Origin: Selenomonadales bacterium
Lineage (GTDB): Bacteria; Bacillota; Negativicutes; Selenomonadales; Selenomonadaceae
Direction: 5' to 3'
Length of the DNA: 46,127 nucleotides
Assembly (NCBI GenBank): GCA_900769615.1
Contig: CAAGHH010000006.1
Location: 1 to 46,127, forward strand
The notes under the pieces are model-generated. The model worked only from the letters and a program-made list of their open reading frames with translations. It did not search any database and had not been told where the DNA came from. A program made the position numbers and the translations under genes. Position 1 is the stretch's first letter, and every line of letters begins with the position of its first letter. This document shows positions 1-8,277 of this stretch, piece by piece.

Positions 1-210
1 AGCAGAAGGAAGCAGGACAATGCCAACAGCTTCCGCCACTTGCTGGTGGCATTGGTAAATATGTAGCTATTTTTAATGCACGTCATGCCTCCACCGCTAG
101 CGGGGGAGGTGCCCCGCAGGGGCGGAAGGGGAAAGTAACGCAAGGGAAAGCACGCAGGAAGAACCCCTATCGGTCTTGGCGGACCACTTCCCCCTACTAG
201 GGGGAAGCAT
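1..210. repeat. Long GC-rich intergenic repeat, copy 1
   Basis: This is nearly the same sequence as 299-506, with a few substitutions and small indels; it may extend left of the window. It is richer in GC than the rest and packed with hairpins: CCTCC...GGAGG arms at 88-109, GCCCC-GCA-GGGGC at 111-123, and a perfect 8-bp stem CTTCCCCC/GGGGGAAG at 187-207. No open frame in it looks like a protein. It resembles dispersed structured intergenic repeats rather than a gene. The spacer 211-298 repeats a short TTAGCAG-N2-GAAGCA-like motif also seen at each copy start and near 531-546. Confidence 0.8.
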
Positions 211-298
211 ATAGAAAATGCTAGCTACCAAAAGTTAGCTTAGACAATTCATCTTAGCAGGTGAAAGCATTGCAGTATTAGAGCATCACTTTGTCTTA

Positions 299-506
299 GC
301 AGAAGGAAGCAGGACAATGCCAACAGCCTCCGCCGCTTGCTGGTGGCATTGGTAAGTATGTAGCTATTTTTAATGCACGTCATGCCTCCACCGCTAGCGG
401 GGGAGGTGCCCCGCAGGGGCGGAAGGGGAAAGTAACGCAAGGGAAAGCACGCAGGAAAAACCCTTATCGGTCCTGGCGGACCACGTCCCCTATTAGGGGG
501 AAGCAT
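299..506. repeat. Long GC-rich intergenic repeat, copy 2
   Basis: Second copy of the element at 1-210, offset by about 298 bases. The CCTCC/GGAGG and GCCCC/GGGGC hairpins are kept. The terminal CTTCCCCC/GGGGGAAG stem has decayed in its left arm, as expected for copies diverging without coding constraint. An 85-codon reading frame on the minus strand here is an artefact of the repeat. The copy lies about 100 bases upstream of a DUF559 gene. Confidence 0.8.
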
Positions 507-608
507 TGCAAATTAGCAGTTTACTTTTCCTAGCAGGTGGAAGCAAGAATATTTAGTGAAAATGCAGGTGAATGATATGAGGCAACGAAGTTAATTGCTA
601 ATGCTAGA

Positions 609-935
609 TTGTTGCGACGCAATATGACAAAGGAAGAACGGCATTTGTGGTACGATTTTTTATGTGAATACCCTATAAATTTTCGGCGGCAAAAACCAAT
701 CTTAGTATATGTGGTAGATTTTTATTGTGCAAAAGCTAAATTGGCAGTGGAACTTGATGGTAGTCAACATATGGAGTCAGCTGGTCAAAGGTATGATATG
801 GAACGGACAAAGGCTTTAAAAGAATTAGGAATAGAAGTGATAAGATTTCCTAATAATGCTATATGGAATAATTTTTCGGGAGTATGCATAGCTATTGATG
901 TTGCCGTAAAAAGGCGATTAGAATTTATGCCGTAA
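609..935 (+). CDS. DUF559 domain protein (Vsr/REase-like fold), 5' end uncertain
   Basis: The protein matches the DUF559 family of small endonuclease-fold proteins related to very-short-patch-repair nucleases. Visible landmarks are RRNMTKEERHLWYDFL, then FRRQKPI, VDFYC, and the acidic core VELDGSQH followed by ERTKALKELGIEVIRF. The only standard start is TTG at 609, with no good ribosome site. The frame stays open back to 576 and codes KLIANAR directly before LLRRNMT, which looks like family sequence, so the true start lies upstream or was lost. An ATG at 562 in another frame could be the old start with a one-base frameshift between. It follows the repeats at 1-506 and ends in its own terminator. 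Function is not established for this family; nuclease activity is inferred from fold only. Confidence 0.75.
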   Translation: MLRRNMTKEERHLWYDFLCEYPINFRRQKPILVYVVDFYCAKAKLAVELDGSQHMESAGQRYDMERTKALKELGIEVIRFPNNAIWNNFSGVCIAIDVAVKRRLEFMP

Positions 936-973
936 AAAAAGAGTCTCGTTAAAAGTAACAGAGAATCTTTTTT
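934..973 (+). terminator. Rho-independent terminator of the DUF559 gene
   Basis: An A-rich arm ending GAGTCTC pairs with GAGAATC followed by six T. It starts at the stop codon of the DUF559 gene. Confidence 0.6.
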
Positions 974-1179
974 AAACGCTAAATTCAGGAGAGCCGGCGG
1001 TTTCAATCGGCAGCTTATTGTTTTTGGGTAAAGCAATTAAGGCGATAAAGTGAAGAATTTTGCTATAGGTTGCGAATAATTTAGTTTATATGGAAGGTAC
1101 AGTTTTAGGACGGTTGTCCTTTTTGTGCAATAATAATAGAACTATAATGATAGTAAATAGCTATTAGGAGCGTGGTTTT

Positions 1180-2871
1180 ATGGGAAAGAATAATAAATTA
1201 CGAACATTAAAGGTAACTGCTATTGCGGCGCTAACCGCAGCGATTACGACGGGAACGGCTTTTGCTGGCAATCTTACGGTGTTTTCGACGTCTGACGTCC
1301 ATGGCAGTGTCATTGGCTGGAACTACTTTACGGCTAAAGCTGCTGATGTGGGACTGGCGAAGGTAAGCACGCTTATAAATGAGGAGCGAGGGCAGCAGAC
1401 TAAGGATGATGCGATGCTGATTATTGATGCTGGCGATATTCTGCAAGGGACACCGCTTGATACCTATATGGTACAAAATCAGGATGAATGGCAGGCTGGC
1501 GACCATCCGATGTTTGCGGCTTTTCGGACGATTGGCTATGATGCGATAACCTGCGGCAACCATGAATTTAATTTTGGTCTTGATTATTTGCGCAAAGCTA
1601 GTGCTAAAAATAATAATCTGCTCGGAGCCAATGTTATTGATACGAAAACTAATAAAACTTGGCAGGGTGTAAAACCCTATGTGCTGAAAACGATAAAGAT
1701 AGATGGTGAAGCATTAAAAGTGGGGATTATTGGCACGGTTACGCCAGCGATACCTAATTTTGAGGCACCAGTGCATTATCAAGGGGTACATTTTGTAAGT
1801 CAAGTTCCCGTTATTCAGCAAGGTATCAAGGAATTAAAAAAACAGGGCGCAGATATTATTATTGCCGCTACTCATTCGGGAGTAGAACGAGCCGATAGAG
1901 ATTCAGCTGAAAATCAGGTAGTAAGCATTGCCAAGGCCTGCCCCGAGCTCAGCTTGCTTATTTGTGCACATAATCATGTAGTAATAGATAATACTAAGGG
2001 AATAAAGGCACCTGACGGCACGGTCTATAAGGATGCAGTGATTAATGGCGTGCCGATTGTTGAGTCCGGTAAGGATGGTAAATTTGTCGGCAAAAGTCAG
2101 CTGACTTTGCATAAGGTCAAGGGCAAGTGGACGGTAGAAAAGGTCACAACGCAGGCACTTTCAGTAAAGGGGGTAGCTGATGATCCAGTGATAACGGCGC
2201 AGGTTAAACCTTGGCATGATAAGACGTTAAAGTATCTCCAACAGACAGTTGGTGAGGCTGATGGGGCTTTTATAGGGGCTGAATCTAATCATCAGGATTC
2301 GGCGATCGTAGATTTAATAAATAATATTCAGCGGGAAGTAGCCGGAACGCAGCTTTCAGCGGCGGCAGCGTTTAATACTTCGCAAAATATTGAAAAAGGA
2401 CCGATTACTTTGCAGCAGCTATCAGGTCTGTATATCTATGAAAATTATCTCTATGGTATTGAGGTAACTGGAGCGCAGCTTAGGAAATATATGGAACATG
2501 CCGCTAGCTATTATGGCACCAGTCCTGATTATAATTATGATATGCTGCAAGGCGCGGATTATACGATTGATATGAGCCGGCCAAAGGGAGCGCGGATCAC
2601 TAAATTGCAATATCAAGGGAAAGATGTCAAAGATACGGATAAATTTACCCTGGCAATGAATGACTATCGGTTTAATGGCGGCAGCGGTTATATGGAGGCT
2701 ATGGGATTTAATGAAAATAATCCGCCTAAAGTAGTATATGATTCGATAAAAGAACTGGGCGATGCTGGTCAGGTTCGCAGTCTTATCGTTGATTATATTA
2801 AGAAAAAAGGTAAAATAACGCCAGTGGTTGATCATAATTGGCAAGTTGTTGGTTTACAATCACAAAAATAA
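1180..2871 (+). CDS. Secreted 5'-nucleotidase / 2',3'-cyclic phosphodiesterase family metallophosphatase
   Basis: An exported two-metal phosphoesterase of the UshA/CpdB/YfkN family, which removes phosphate from extracellular nucleotides for nucleoside and phosphate salvage. A signal peptide spans about residues 1-29 (positive start, Ala-rich core, AFA cleavage). The metallophosphatase domain shows SDVHG (D39, H41), DAGD, GNHEF (126-130), THSG and HNH in order. The C-terminal nucleotide-binding domain (about 340-520) includes NDYRFNGGSGY. The length is that of a single-copy enzyme of this family. ATG at 1180 has TAGGAG ten bases upstream, with a TATAAT at 1143-1148. It is transcribed alone and shares a bidirectional terminator with the next gene. 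Substrate choice between 5'-, 3'- and cyclic nucleotides cannot be read from sequence; location is periplasm or cell surface. Confidence 0.9.
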   Translation: MGKNNKLRTLKVTAIAALTAAITTGTAFAGNLTVFSTSDVHGSVIGWNYFTAKAADVGLAKVSTLINEERGQQTKDDAMLIIDAGDILQGTPLDTYMVQNQDEWQAGDHPMFAAFRTIGYDAITCGNHEFNFGLDYLRKASAKNNNLLGANVIDTKTNKTWQGVKPYVLKTIKIDGEALKVGIIGTVTPAIPNFEAPVHYQGVHFVSQVPVIQQGIKELKKQGADIIIAATHSGVERADRDSAENQVVSIAKACPELSLLICAHNHVVIDNTKGIKAPDGTVYKDAVINGVPIVESGKDGKFVGKSQLTLHKVKGKWTVEKVTTQALSVKGVADDPVITAQVKPWHDKTLKYLQQTVGEADGAFIGAESNHQDSAIVDLINNIQREVAGTQLSAAAAFNTSQNIEKGPITLQQLSGLYIYENYLYGIEVTGAQLRKYMEHAASYYGTSPDYNYDMLQGADYTIDMSRPKGARITKLQYQGKDVKDTDKFTLAMNDYRFNGGSGYMEAMGFNENNPPKVVYDSIKELGDAGQVRSLIVDYIKKKGKITPVVDHNWQVVGLQSQK

Positions 2872-2885
2872 ATATAGCAAATAGC

Positions 2886-2917
2886 AAAAACGCGACTCCC
2901 AAGGGAGCCGCGTTTTT
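2886..2917. terminator. Bidirectional terminator between convergent genes
   Basis: AAAAACGCGACTCCC pairs with GGGAGCCGCGTTTTT around a 2-base loop. There is a T-run on both strands, so it serves the nucleotidase gene (+) and the small gene on the minus strand. Confidence 0.85.
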
Positions 2918-2925
2918 GCTTACCA

Positions 2926-3264
2926 TTAGTTTTTCAAAGTATTGGTATCATTTATGGTAATTACACCATTATTATTAAGCTCCATGTGCATATTGGTAAC
3001 TTCTTGGCTGGCTTTGTTAACTGTCAGTGTATAAGTAATATCCATACCAGCATCATTACGGTTAAATTTGACTTGGTAATCGTTACCAGTATCGACAACG
3101 GTTTCTAAAATACTGTCGTTGGGAACGTAATGCTGTGCGCAGTTGGCAGCAGTTACATCATCGAGAACAACAGGTTTGGAAAAAGAGACAACCGTAAGGG
3201 CAAGCAGCAGGGAAAACATCATAGCAATCATAGCAAATGGACGAAAAGCAGCAGATTTAGTCAT
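2926..3264 (-). CDS. Small exported or membrane-anchored protein, unknown function
   Basis: A 112-residue protein. One hydrophobic N-terminal segment (PFAMIAMMFSLLLALTVVSF) looks like a signal peptide or anchor. It is followed by a soluble part with a single Cys and alternating polar/hydrophobic strands. The end (VKFNRNDAGMDITYTLTVNKASQEV) has the Tyr-strand-turn-strand pattern of a PepSY-like fold, but this is a weak resemblance. I chose ATG at 3264 because AAAGGAGA lies nine bases upstream; a TTG at 3273 would sit on top of that site. It is monocistronic, converging on the nucleotidase gene. No function assigned. Confidence 0.65.
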   Translation of the reverse strand: MTKSAAFRPFAMIAMMFSLLLALTVVSFSKPVVLDDVTAANCAQHYVPNDSILETVVDTGNDYQVKFNRNDAGMDITYTLTVNKASQEVTNMHMELNNNGVITINDTNTLKN

Positions 3265-3420
3265 AGTTATCAATCTCCTTTAAATATATAAATAACATAA
3301 ATATCTCTTTGATGATTCACAGTATAACGAGTTTAAAAGAAAATGTAAAGGCTTTCATTAAACAAAAAATAAAGAAAATGTATTAATAAAATAGATAATT
3401 GTCTGATGATTTTCAGAGTA

Positions 3421-3486
3421 TAAAAAACCTGCTCAATATAATCGGATCTTTGTCAAATAGATAAGAAACCGATGATATTGAGCAGG
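3421..3486 (-). terminator. Terminator of the chemotaxis receptor gene, displaced by the IS element
   Basis: CCTGCTCAATAT (3428-3439) and ATATTGAGCAGG (3475-3486) are perfect complements, with further pairing inside (ATCGG/CCGAT). Read on the minus strand the hairpin is followed by TTTTTTA. The nearest upstream minus-strand gene is the receptor gene at 5309-7279, now separated from this terminator by the IS200/IS605 element. Confidence 0.7.
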
Positions 3487-3644
3487 AAATGATTTTTTAT
3501 GATATTTTATGATATTTTAACCTAATCCGCCAGAAGTCCTCCACCTCTAAGGTGGGTGATGAAGGCGGGTCTGGCGAATTTACGTAAGTAATTGAGCCAG
3601 ACAATTTCTCCGTAGATAGCTTTGTGATATAATCAGTCGTAGGA

Positions 3645-4056
3645 GTGAAAGGGCTGATTATTCAATTAGACAATAATAACCATTCAGTATTCTTGCTTTA
3701 TTACCATCTTGTTCTGGTAGTAAAGTATCGTCGTAAGGTGTTTTCTGACCGAATGAGCCAATATGCAAAAGACATATTTGTTCGCATAGGCTCTTCATAT
3801 AACATCACATTGGAAGAATGGAACCCTGATCAAGACCATGTACATATCATGTTTCGTGCTCATCCTAATACAGAGATGTCGAAATTAATCAACGTTTACA
3901 AAAGTGCCAGTTCTAGGCTAATCAAAAAAGATTTTCCGGAAGTTAGGCGTAAATTGTGGAAGGAAATGTTTTTGGTCAAGAAGTTATTGCTTGCTGACGA
4001 CAGGCGGTGTTCCCATTGAGACAATTCGTAAATACATAGAAAATCAAGGCAGGTGA
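3645..4056 (+). pseudogene. tnpA: tnpA, IS200-type Y1 HUH transposase, frameshifted
   Basis: The reading frame starts at GTG 3645 and shows the family sequence, including the HUH metal site as DHVHIMF. At 3969-3973 a run of five T replaces the expected four. One base too many sends the frame into LVKKLLLADDRRCSH and a stop at 4019. Skipping one T restores FWSRSYCLLTTGG and then YIENQG, ending at the TGA 4054-4056 that overlaps the tnpB start. The catalytic tyrosine is in the lost YIENQ segment. The copy therefore needs slippage on the T-run or help from another copy to move. A sequencing error in a homopolymer is the main alternative. Confidence 0.85.
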
Positions 4057-5171
4057 TTATAGTGAATAAGGCATACCGATACAGGCTCTACCCGACAATT
4101 GAACAGAAGATTATGTTTGCCAAGACTTTCGGCTGTGCCAGATTCATCTATAACAAGATGCTTGGAGATCGTCTTGATTACTATAAGGAAACAGGCAAGA
4201 AGCTGAATAATACACCTGCACAGTACAAGAAAGAATTTCCTTGGCTGAAAGAGGTTGACAGCCTTGCTCTCGCCAATGCACAAATTAACCTGAACAAGGC
4301 GTATAACAACTTTTGGAGCAATAGGAAACATTTTGGCAAGCCACGCTTCAAGTCGAAGAAAACAGGTCATGCTTCATATTCTACGAATAATCAACATGGC
4401 TCTGTAAGAATCAAGAAAAACAAAGTAAAGCTGCCTAAAATAGGCTGGGTAAAGCTGTGTCTGCATCGTCCATTGAGGGAGAATAGCACCATAAAGACTG
4501 TAACCATAAGTAAAACACCGTCCGGAAAATACTATATCAGCATTTTAGTGGAATATGAAAACCAAATACTTCCTATCATACCGAAGAATTTTCTTGGATT
4601 AGATTTTGCTATGCACGGGCTGTATGTTGCTTCCGATGAGGATAATGCCGATTATCCAAATTTCTTACGGAAAGCCGAAAAGAGATTGGTCAAGGAACAA
4701 AGGAAACTTTCTAAGAGACAAAAAGAGAGCTGTAACAGGAATAAGCAAAGACTGCGTGTGGCTGTACTCCATGAGAAAATTGCTAATCAACGTCGTGACT
4801 TCCTGCATAAGAAAGCTCGTTATCTTGCAGATCGCTATGATGTGATTGGCATAGAAGATATTAGCGTAAAAGCCATGGCGAAGCGAAAGAAGGGTGGCAA
4901 GTTCAGCTTTGGTAAATCCATATCCGACAATGGCTGGAGCATGTTCACGAGTATGCTGGAATACAAACTTGCATGGCAGGGTAAACAACTTATCAAGATA
5001 GACAAATGGTATCCAAGCAGTCAGCTATGCCATGTTTGTGGCTACCAGAACAATGACACCAAAGACTTATCTGTGCGGGAATGGGATTGCCCCAAGTGTG
5101 GCAGCCATCATAACCGTGACAAGAACGCTGCAATAAATATTAGAGAAGAAGCTAGGCGAATATCAGCCTAG
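4053..5171 (+). CDS. tnpB: TnpB, RNA-guided RuvC-like nuclease of the IS element
   Basis: TnpB of IS200/IS605 elements is an omega-RNA-guided DNA nuclease that cuts donor sites lacking the transposon and so favours retention. Visible parts are the N-terminal YRYRLYPT-type helix-turn-helix region; RuvC motif I with the Asp in FLGLDFAMHG; motif II with the Glu in VIGIEDISVKAMA; a zinc ribbon CHVCG...CPKCG; and motif III with the Asp in HNRDKNAAINI. All three catalytic acids are present and the 372-residue length is normal, so it looks active. GTG 4053 overlaps the tnpA stop (GTGA); GTG 4062 is an alternative start three codons later. The 3' end of the gene probably doubles as omega-RNA. Confidence 0.9.
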   Translation: MIIVNKAYRYRLYPTIEQKIMFAKTFGCARFIYNKMLGDRLDYYKETGKKLNNTPAQYKKEFPWLKEVDSLALANAQINLNKAYNNFWSNRKHFGKPRFKSKKTGHASYSTNNQHGSVRIKKNKVKLPKIGWVKLCLHRPLRENSTIKTVTISKTPSGKYYISILVEYENQILPIIPKNFLGLDFAMHGLYVASDEDNADYPNFLRKAEKRLVKEQRKLSKRQKESCNRNKQRLRVAVLHEKIANQRRDFLHKKARYLADRYDVIGIEDISVKAMAKRKKGGKFSFGKSISDNGWSMFTSMLEYKLAWQGKQLIKIDKWYPSSQLCHVCGYQNNDTKDLSVREWDCPKCGSHHNRDKNAAINIREEARRISA

Positions 5172-5312
5172 CGTAACTCATAAAGTACCGTGGGTCGCAC
5201 GGGAATCTACGCCTGTGGAGAGAGTGTAAGTCGCCATAACTCTTCGGAGTTAGTGGTGCTGTTCTCGCTGAAGCAGGAAGCTCCTGCCTCTATAGGCAGG
5301 GGGTACGTTCAC
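5100..5312 (+). ncRNA. Probable omega-RNA scaffold at the IS right end
   Basis: In this family the guide RNA comes from the end of tnpB and the right-end region, with its guide reading into flanking DNA. The non-coding part after the tnpB stop (5172-5312) is rich in pairing arms, ending with CCTGCC-N6-GGCAGG. The 5' limit is a guess. The guide would begin at 5313 (ATAGTAAATTTATTAAG), which is the end of the receptor gene. Confidence 0.45.
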
Positions 5313-7279
5313 ATAGTAAATTTATTAAGTTCCGTTTGCAACGCCGTAGCCATTTCGGCTAAGGAAGCTGCTGCTATGCGAATTTCCTGTAAAGATTCCA
5401 GCTGGGTATGGCTGTCTTTATTGAGCTTGTTCATACCGTCAGCGTTTTCATTAAGATAATCAGAAATATCGTTTACAGCTTGCTGTACCTGCTGGCTGCC
5501 AGCACGCTGTTCATTAGCTAGCTGCTGTATTTCGCTGATTTTGAGGCTAAGATTTTCGATAGCAGCATAGATAGCTTTAAAGGCCTCTACGGTTTGCTGG
5601 ACGGAAACAACACCATCAGCTACGCCTTGGCGGCTTTGCTGCATGTTGGTGACAGCTTGGGATGTTTCGTTGCGGACTTCATTAATGATGGCGGCGATTT
5701 CTTTAGTGGCATCTTCAGTTTGGGAAGCCAGTTTGGAAATTTCTTCGGCAACGACAGCGAAACCGCGGCCGTGTTCACCGGCTCTGGCGGCCTCAATGGC
5801 AGCATTTAGAGACAGCAGATTTGTTTGCTCGGCAATCCCGCTTATCGTATCAACTATTTTACCTACCTGCTGGGATTTGTCACCGAGTTTGGCAACCGTT
5901 TCAGCAGTAGTGTTGACTTCGGATTGAATAGCCATAATCTGTTTTATAGCAATATCAGATTTTTGTGAACCATCGTCAGCAATTTTTTGGCTGGAAACAG
6001 CCGCCTGGCTGACAATATTAGCAGCATTGACGGTAGAATCAATGCTCTTTACCATATTCGTAATGGTATTAATAGAGGTCAGGGAAACGGAAAGTTTTTC
6101 TTTTGTTTTGGCAACAGAATCTTCCATAGATTTTTTGGTATCAGTTGATATTGTTACGACAGAATCTATGGATGCAGAAAGTTCTTCCGAAGCTGCTGAT
6201 ACGCTTTCACCAGTTTCAGAGGATTTTAGGATGAGATTCTTTAAGCTGTCGATCATCTTATTGAAATGTTCGCCAAGACTGTGAATTTCCTGTAAGCCGT
6301 GAGGGGTGAGCTTTTGGCGTAAATCGCCTGCGGTCATGCGCTGTAAGGCTTCCAGCACTTCACGCATAGGCGTTGTAATACTGTTGGATATGCGAAGCGC
6401 GGCTGCAATGCTTATGATTAAGAATATTACTAGTAACAGAAAGTTAAATAAGGCAATAGAAAAGAACGCACGATATATATCAGCTATCGGCTGATAAGTG
6501 ATAATTCCCCAGCCATAACCATCAACTGGTGCGTAGGAAACAAGGCTTTCGGCTTGTTTGGAAGAAACTGCCTGAGTAGTACCGCTTTGTCCATTTAGGG
6601 CTGCTTTTACATAAGGCAGGTCAGCAAAATTCTCTTTTTGTTCAATACGGGCTTTGTCAGGATGAGCTATAACTATGCCTTGGGAGTCTACTATGTCCAT
6701 ATAGCCGTTGCTGCCGACGGTGATGCTGTCAGCAATATCCCATAATGATTTTAAGGTGATATCAGAAGCAACTACGCCAATGATGCGGCCGTCAGAGCCA
6801 ATGATTGGCGCGGAAACAGTTAAGCATAATTGTTTGGTCGTAGAAGAAACGTAAGCATTGGTGGCAAAATTTTGACCATTCATAGCGGCTTTAAAATAAT
6901 CGCGCTCAGATCGGTTGCCAGGTTTGCCACTAGTGCGGGCAATTTGCTGCCCCGTGGTATCGAGGATCGCAATTAGTTCAAATTGTGGATTTTTAGCTTG
7001 AAAATCTTTGATAGCTGGCTCTATTTGTGCTGCCTGCATAGAACGAACTGACGGCATGGAGGCAATAGCGGCGTTAATGCCCTGATCGGTATCAATACTG
7101 CGTTTGATAGCTGCACCAATTTGCTGATTCAGTTGTAAATCGGCTTGTACACTAGTGTCTTTTAACGTGTTAAGCAAAGTAACGTTATTTATCGTAGATG
7201 AGATTAACAGTGGGACACAGGAAAACAAGATGAATAGCAGAATTAAGCGTGATTTCAAGCTGTTATTTTTTATTAACAT
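5309..7279 (-). CDS. Methyl-accepting chemotaxis protein, 3' end remade by the IS insertion
   Basis: A transmembrane chemoreceptor that would signal through CheA/CheW. Transmembrane helix 1 is about residues 10-30, then a long extracytoplasmic dCache-type sensor domain (about 40-270) with the GRIIGVVASDITL and GYMDIVDSQGIVIAHPD strands usual in small-ligand receptors. Helix 2 is about 270-293, HAMP about 295-347, and a signalling domain about 400-645 with the conserved tip NLLSLNAAIEAARAGE. The ligand is unknown; amino or organic acids are common for dCache domains. The last codon (ATG) and the TGA stop are made from the IS right end, so the native end was probably NKFTI. The native terminator now lies beyond the IS at 3421-3486. 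No other chemotaxis gene is in the window. Confidence 0.9.
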   Translation of the reverse strand: MLIKNNSLKSRLILLFILFSCVPLLISSTINNVTLLNTLKDTSVQADLQLNQQIGAAIKRSIDTDQGINAAIASMPSVRSMQAAQIEPAIKDFQAKNPQFELIAILDTTGQQIARTSGKPGNRSERDYFKAAMNGQNFATNAYVSSTTKQLCLTVSAPIIGSDGRIIGVVASDITLKSLWDIADSITVGSNGYMDIVDSQGIVIAHPDKARIEQKENFADLPYVKAALNGQSGTTQAVSSKQAESLVSYAPVDGYGWGIITYQPIADIYRAFFSIALFNFLLLVIFLIISIAAALRISNSITTPMREVLEALQRMTAGDLRQKLTPHGLQEIHSLGEHFNKMIDSLKNLILKSSETGESVSAASEELSASIDSVVTISTDTKKSMEDSVAKTKEKLSVSLTSINTITNMVKSIDSTVNAANIVSQAAVSSQKIADDGSQKSDIAIKQIMAIQSEVNTTAETVAKLGDKSQQVGKIVDTISGIAEQTNLLSLNAAIEAARAGEHGRGFAVVAEEISKLASQTEDATKEIAAIINEVRNETSQAVTNMQQSRQGVADGVVSVQQTVEAFKAIYAAIENLSLKISEIQQLANEQRAGSQQVQQAVNDISDYLNENADGMNKLNKDSHTQLESLQEIRIAAASLAEMATALQTELNKFTM

Positions 7280-7362
7280 AATAAAACACCACCCCTTATA
7301 TATACAATATTCGCTTAATACTATTATAAGTTAATTAAAATAAGTGTCAAATCGGATGAAAT

Positions 7363-7408
7363 AAAAAACAGCTTGTCCAATGATAAAGCTTTGGGCAAGC
7401 TGTTTTTT
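7363..7408 (-). terminator. Terminator of metNIQ
   Basis: AACAGCTTG-N-CC and GGGCAAGCTGTT form a stem with A-runs outside on the plus strand, giving a T-run after the hairpin on the minus strand directly behind metQ. Confidence 0.75.
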
Positions 7409-7419
7409 AAGGTGCAAGT

Positions 7420-8250
7420 TTAGAATGCTGGTACTACAGCACCTTTATAATGTTCGTTGATGAAGTCTTTGACTTCCGGACTCTTGAGCGCTTTGATGAG
7501 AGCTTGAATCTCAGGACGGTTTTCATCGCCTTCACGGACAACTAAAATGTTGACATAAGGAGAAGTGCTGTCCTCCATAAAGAGTGCGTCTTTAGTAGGA
7601 ACGAGGTTTACCTGCATCGCGTAGTTGGTATTGATTACAGCGGCAGCAACATCATCGAGCGTGCGGGGAACCTGAGCCGGTTCAACTTCCTGGAACTTGA
7701 GGTTATGCGGATTTTCAGCAATATCCTGTACAGTAGCTTTTTCATTGACGCCGTCTTTAAGCTTCAAAAGACCAGCTTTTTGGAGGAGCAGCAATGCCCG
7801 TCCGCCATTAGTCGGGTCGTTAGGGATAGCGATCATAGCACCATCTTTTAAGTCCTTAAGATCCTTGATTTTTTTGGAGTAAATCCCCATCGGTTCAATG
7901 TGAACACCGAGAACATTTTTGAGTTTTACTTCCTTGTGTTCTTCCATAAAGTTATTTAAATATGGTTCATGCTGGAAGAAATTGGCGTCAAGTTCCTTGT
8001 CGTTTAGGGCAAGGTTTGGCTGAACATAGTCGTTAAATTCAACGATATCAAGCGTAATGCCTTCTTTTTCCAGAATAGGTTTTACAACTTCTAAGATTTC
8101 AGCATGTGGTACAGCCGTAGCGCCAACCTTTAGGGTTTTGTTGCCAGAAGATGCACTAGAAGACGATGCTGGGGTGCTGCTGTTGCCACAGCCAGCCAAT
8201 GCTAGCGTTGCTACGGCTAAAGCCGTGATGAGAGCAAAGATTTTTTTCAT
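7420..8250 (-). CDS. metQ: MetQ, D/L-methionine-binding lipoprotein
   Basis: The substrate-binding lipoprotein of the MetNIQ importer, of the NlpA family. The signal peptide ends in the lipobox LAGC (Cys at about residue 21), followed by a Ser-rich tether. Family landmarks follow: KVGATAVPHAEIL, FNDYVQPNLALNDKELDANFFQH, IAIPNDPTNGGRALLLLQKAG and TNYAMQVNL. The length of 276 is standard. AGGAGG lies eight bases before the ATG. It is the last gene of metN-metI-metQ. Close relatives bind other small amino acids or dipeptides, but the complete metNIQ order supports methionine. Confidence 0.93.
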   Translation of the reverse strand: MKKIFALITALAVATLALAGCGNSSTPASSSSASSGNKTLKVGATAVPHAEILEVVKPILEKEGITLDIVEFNDYVQPNLALNDKELDANFFQHEPYLNNFMEEHKEVKLKNVLGVHIEPMGIYSKKIKDLKDLKDGAMIAIPNDPTNGGRALLLLQKAGLLKLKDGVNEKATVQDIAENPHNLKFQEVEPAQVPRTLDDVAAAVINTNYAMQVNLVPTKDALFMEDSTSPYVNILVVREGDENRPEIQALIKALKSPEVKDFINEHYKGAVVPAF

Positions 8251-8277
8251 GGAAAGACCTCCTCGATTAAAAAAATA

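Larger units (their letters stand above)
3521..5312 (+). mobile_element. IS200/IS605-family element (tnpA pseudogene, tnpB, both ends)
   Basis: The left end carries a subterminal hairpin CCACCT-CTA-AGGTGG (3541-3555) inside a larger CGCCAGA...TCTGGCG fold (3529-3575). tnpA and tnpB overlap by a GTGA junction. The right end carries CCTGCC-N6-GGCAGG (5283-5300) and finishes TACGTTCAC. There are no terminal inverted repeats or target duplication, as expected for single-strand peel-and-paste transposition. I place the left junction after TTTAA at 3516-3520 because joining 3520 to 5313 restores a sensible stop codon for the interrupted receptor gene. The ends are inferred to within a few bases. 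Confidence 0.8.

Noticed and set aside
249..506. 85-codon reading frame on the minus strand
   Set aside because: Lies inside the duplicated hairpin repeat and has no protein-like sequence.
1..506. CRISPR array
   Set aside because: Only two long copies with an 88-base spacer; no short regular repeats and no cas genes.
785..1036. 83-codon reading frame on the minus strand over the DUF559 gene
   Set aside because: Antisense shadow of a recognised gene, with no ribosome site.
3421..3486. Terminal inverted repeats of a second insertion sequence
   Set aside because: The paired arms are followed by a T-run on the minus strand and fit the receptor terminator; there is no transposase or target duplication around them.
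5190..5459. Open frame across the IS right end into the receptor gene
   Set aside because: Spans the omega-RNA/right-end structures and the antisense of the receptor gene; no homology visible.
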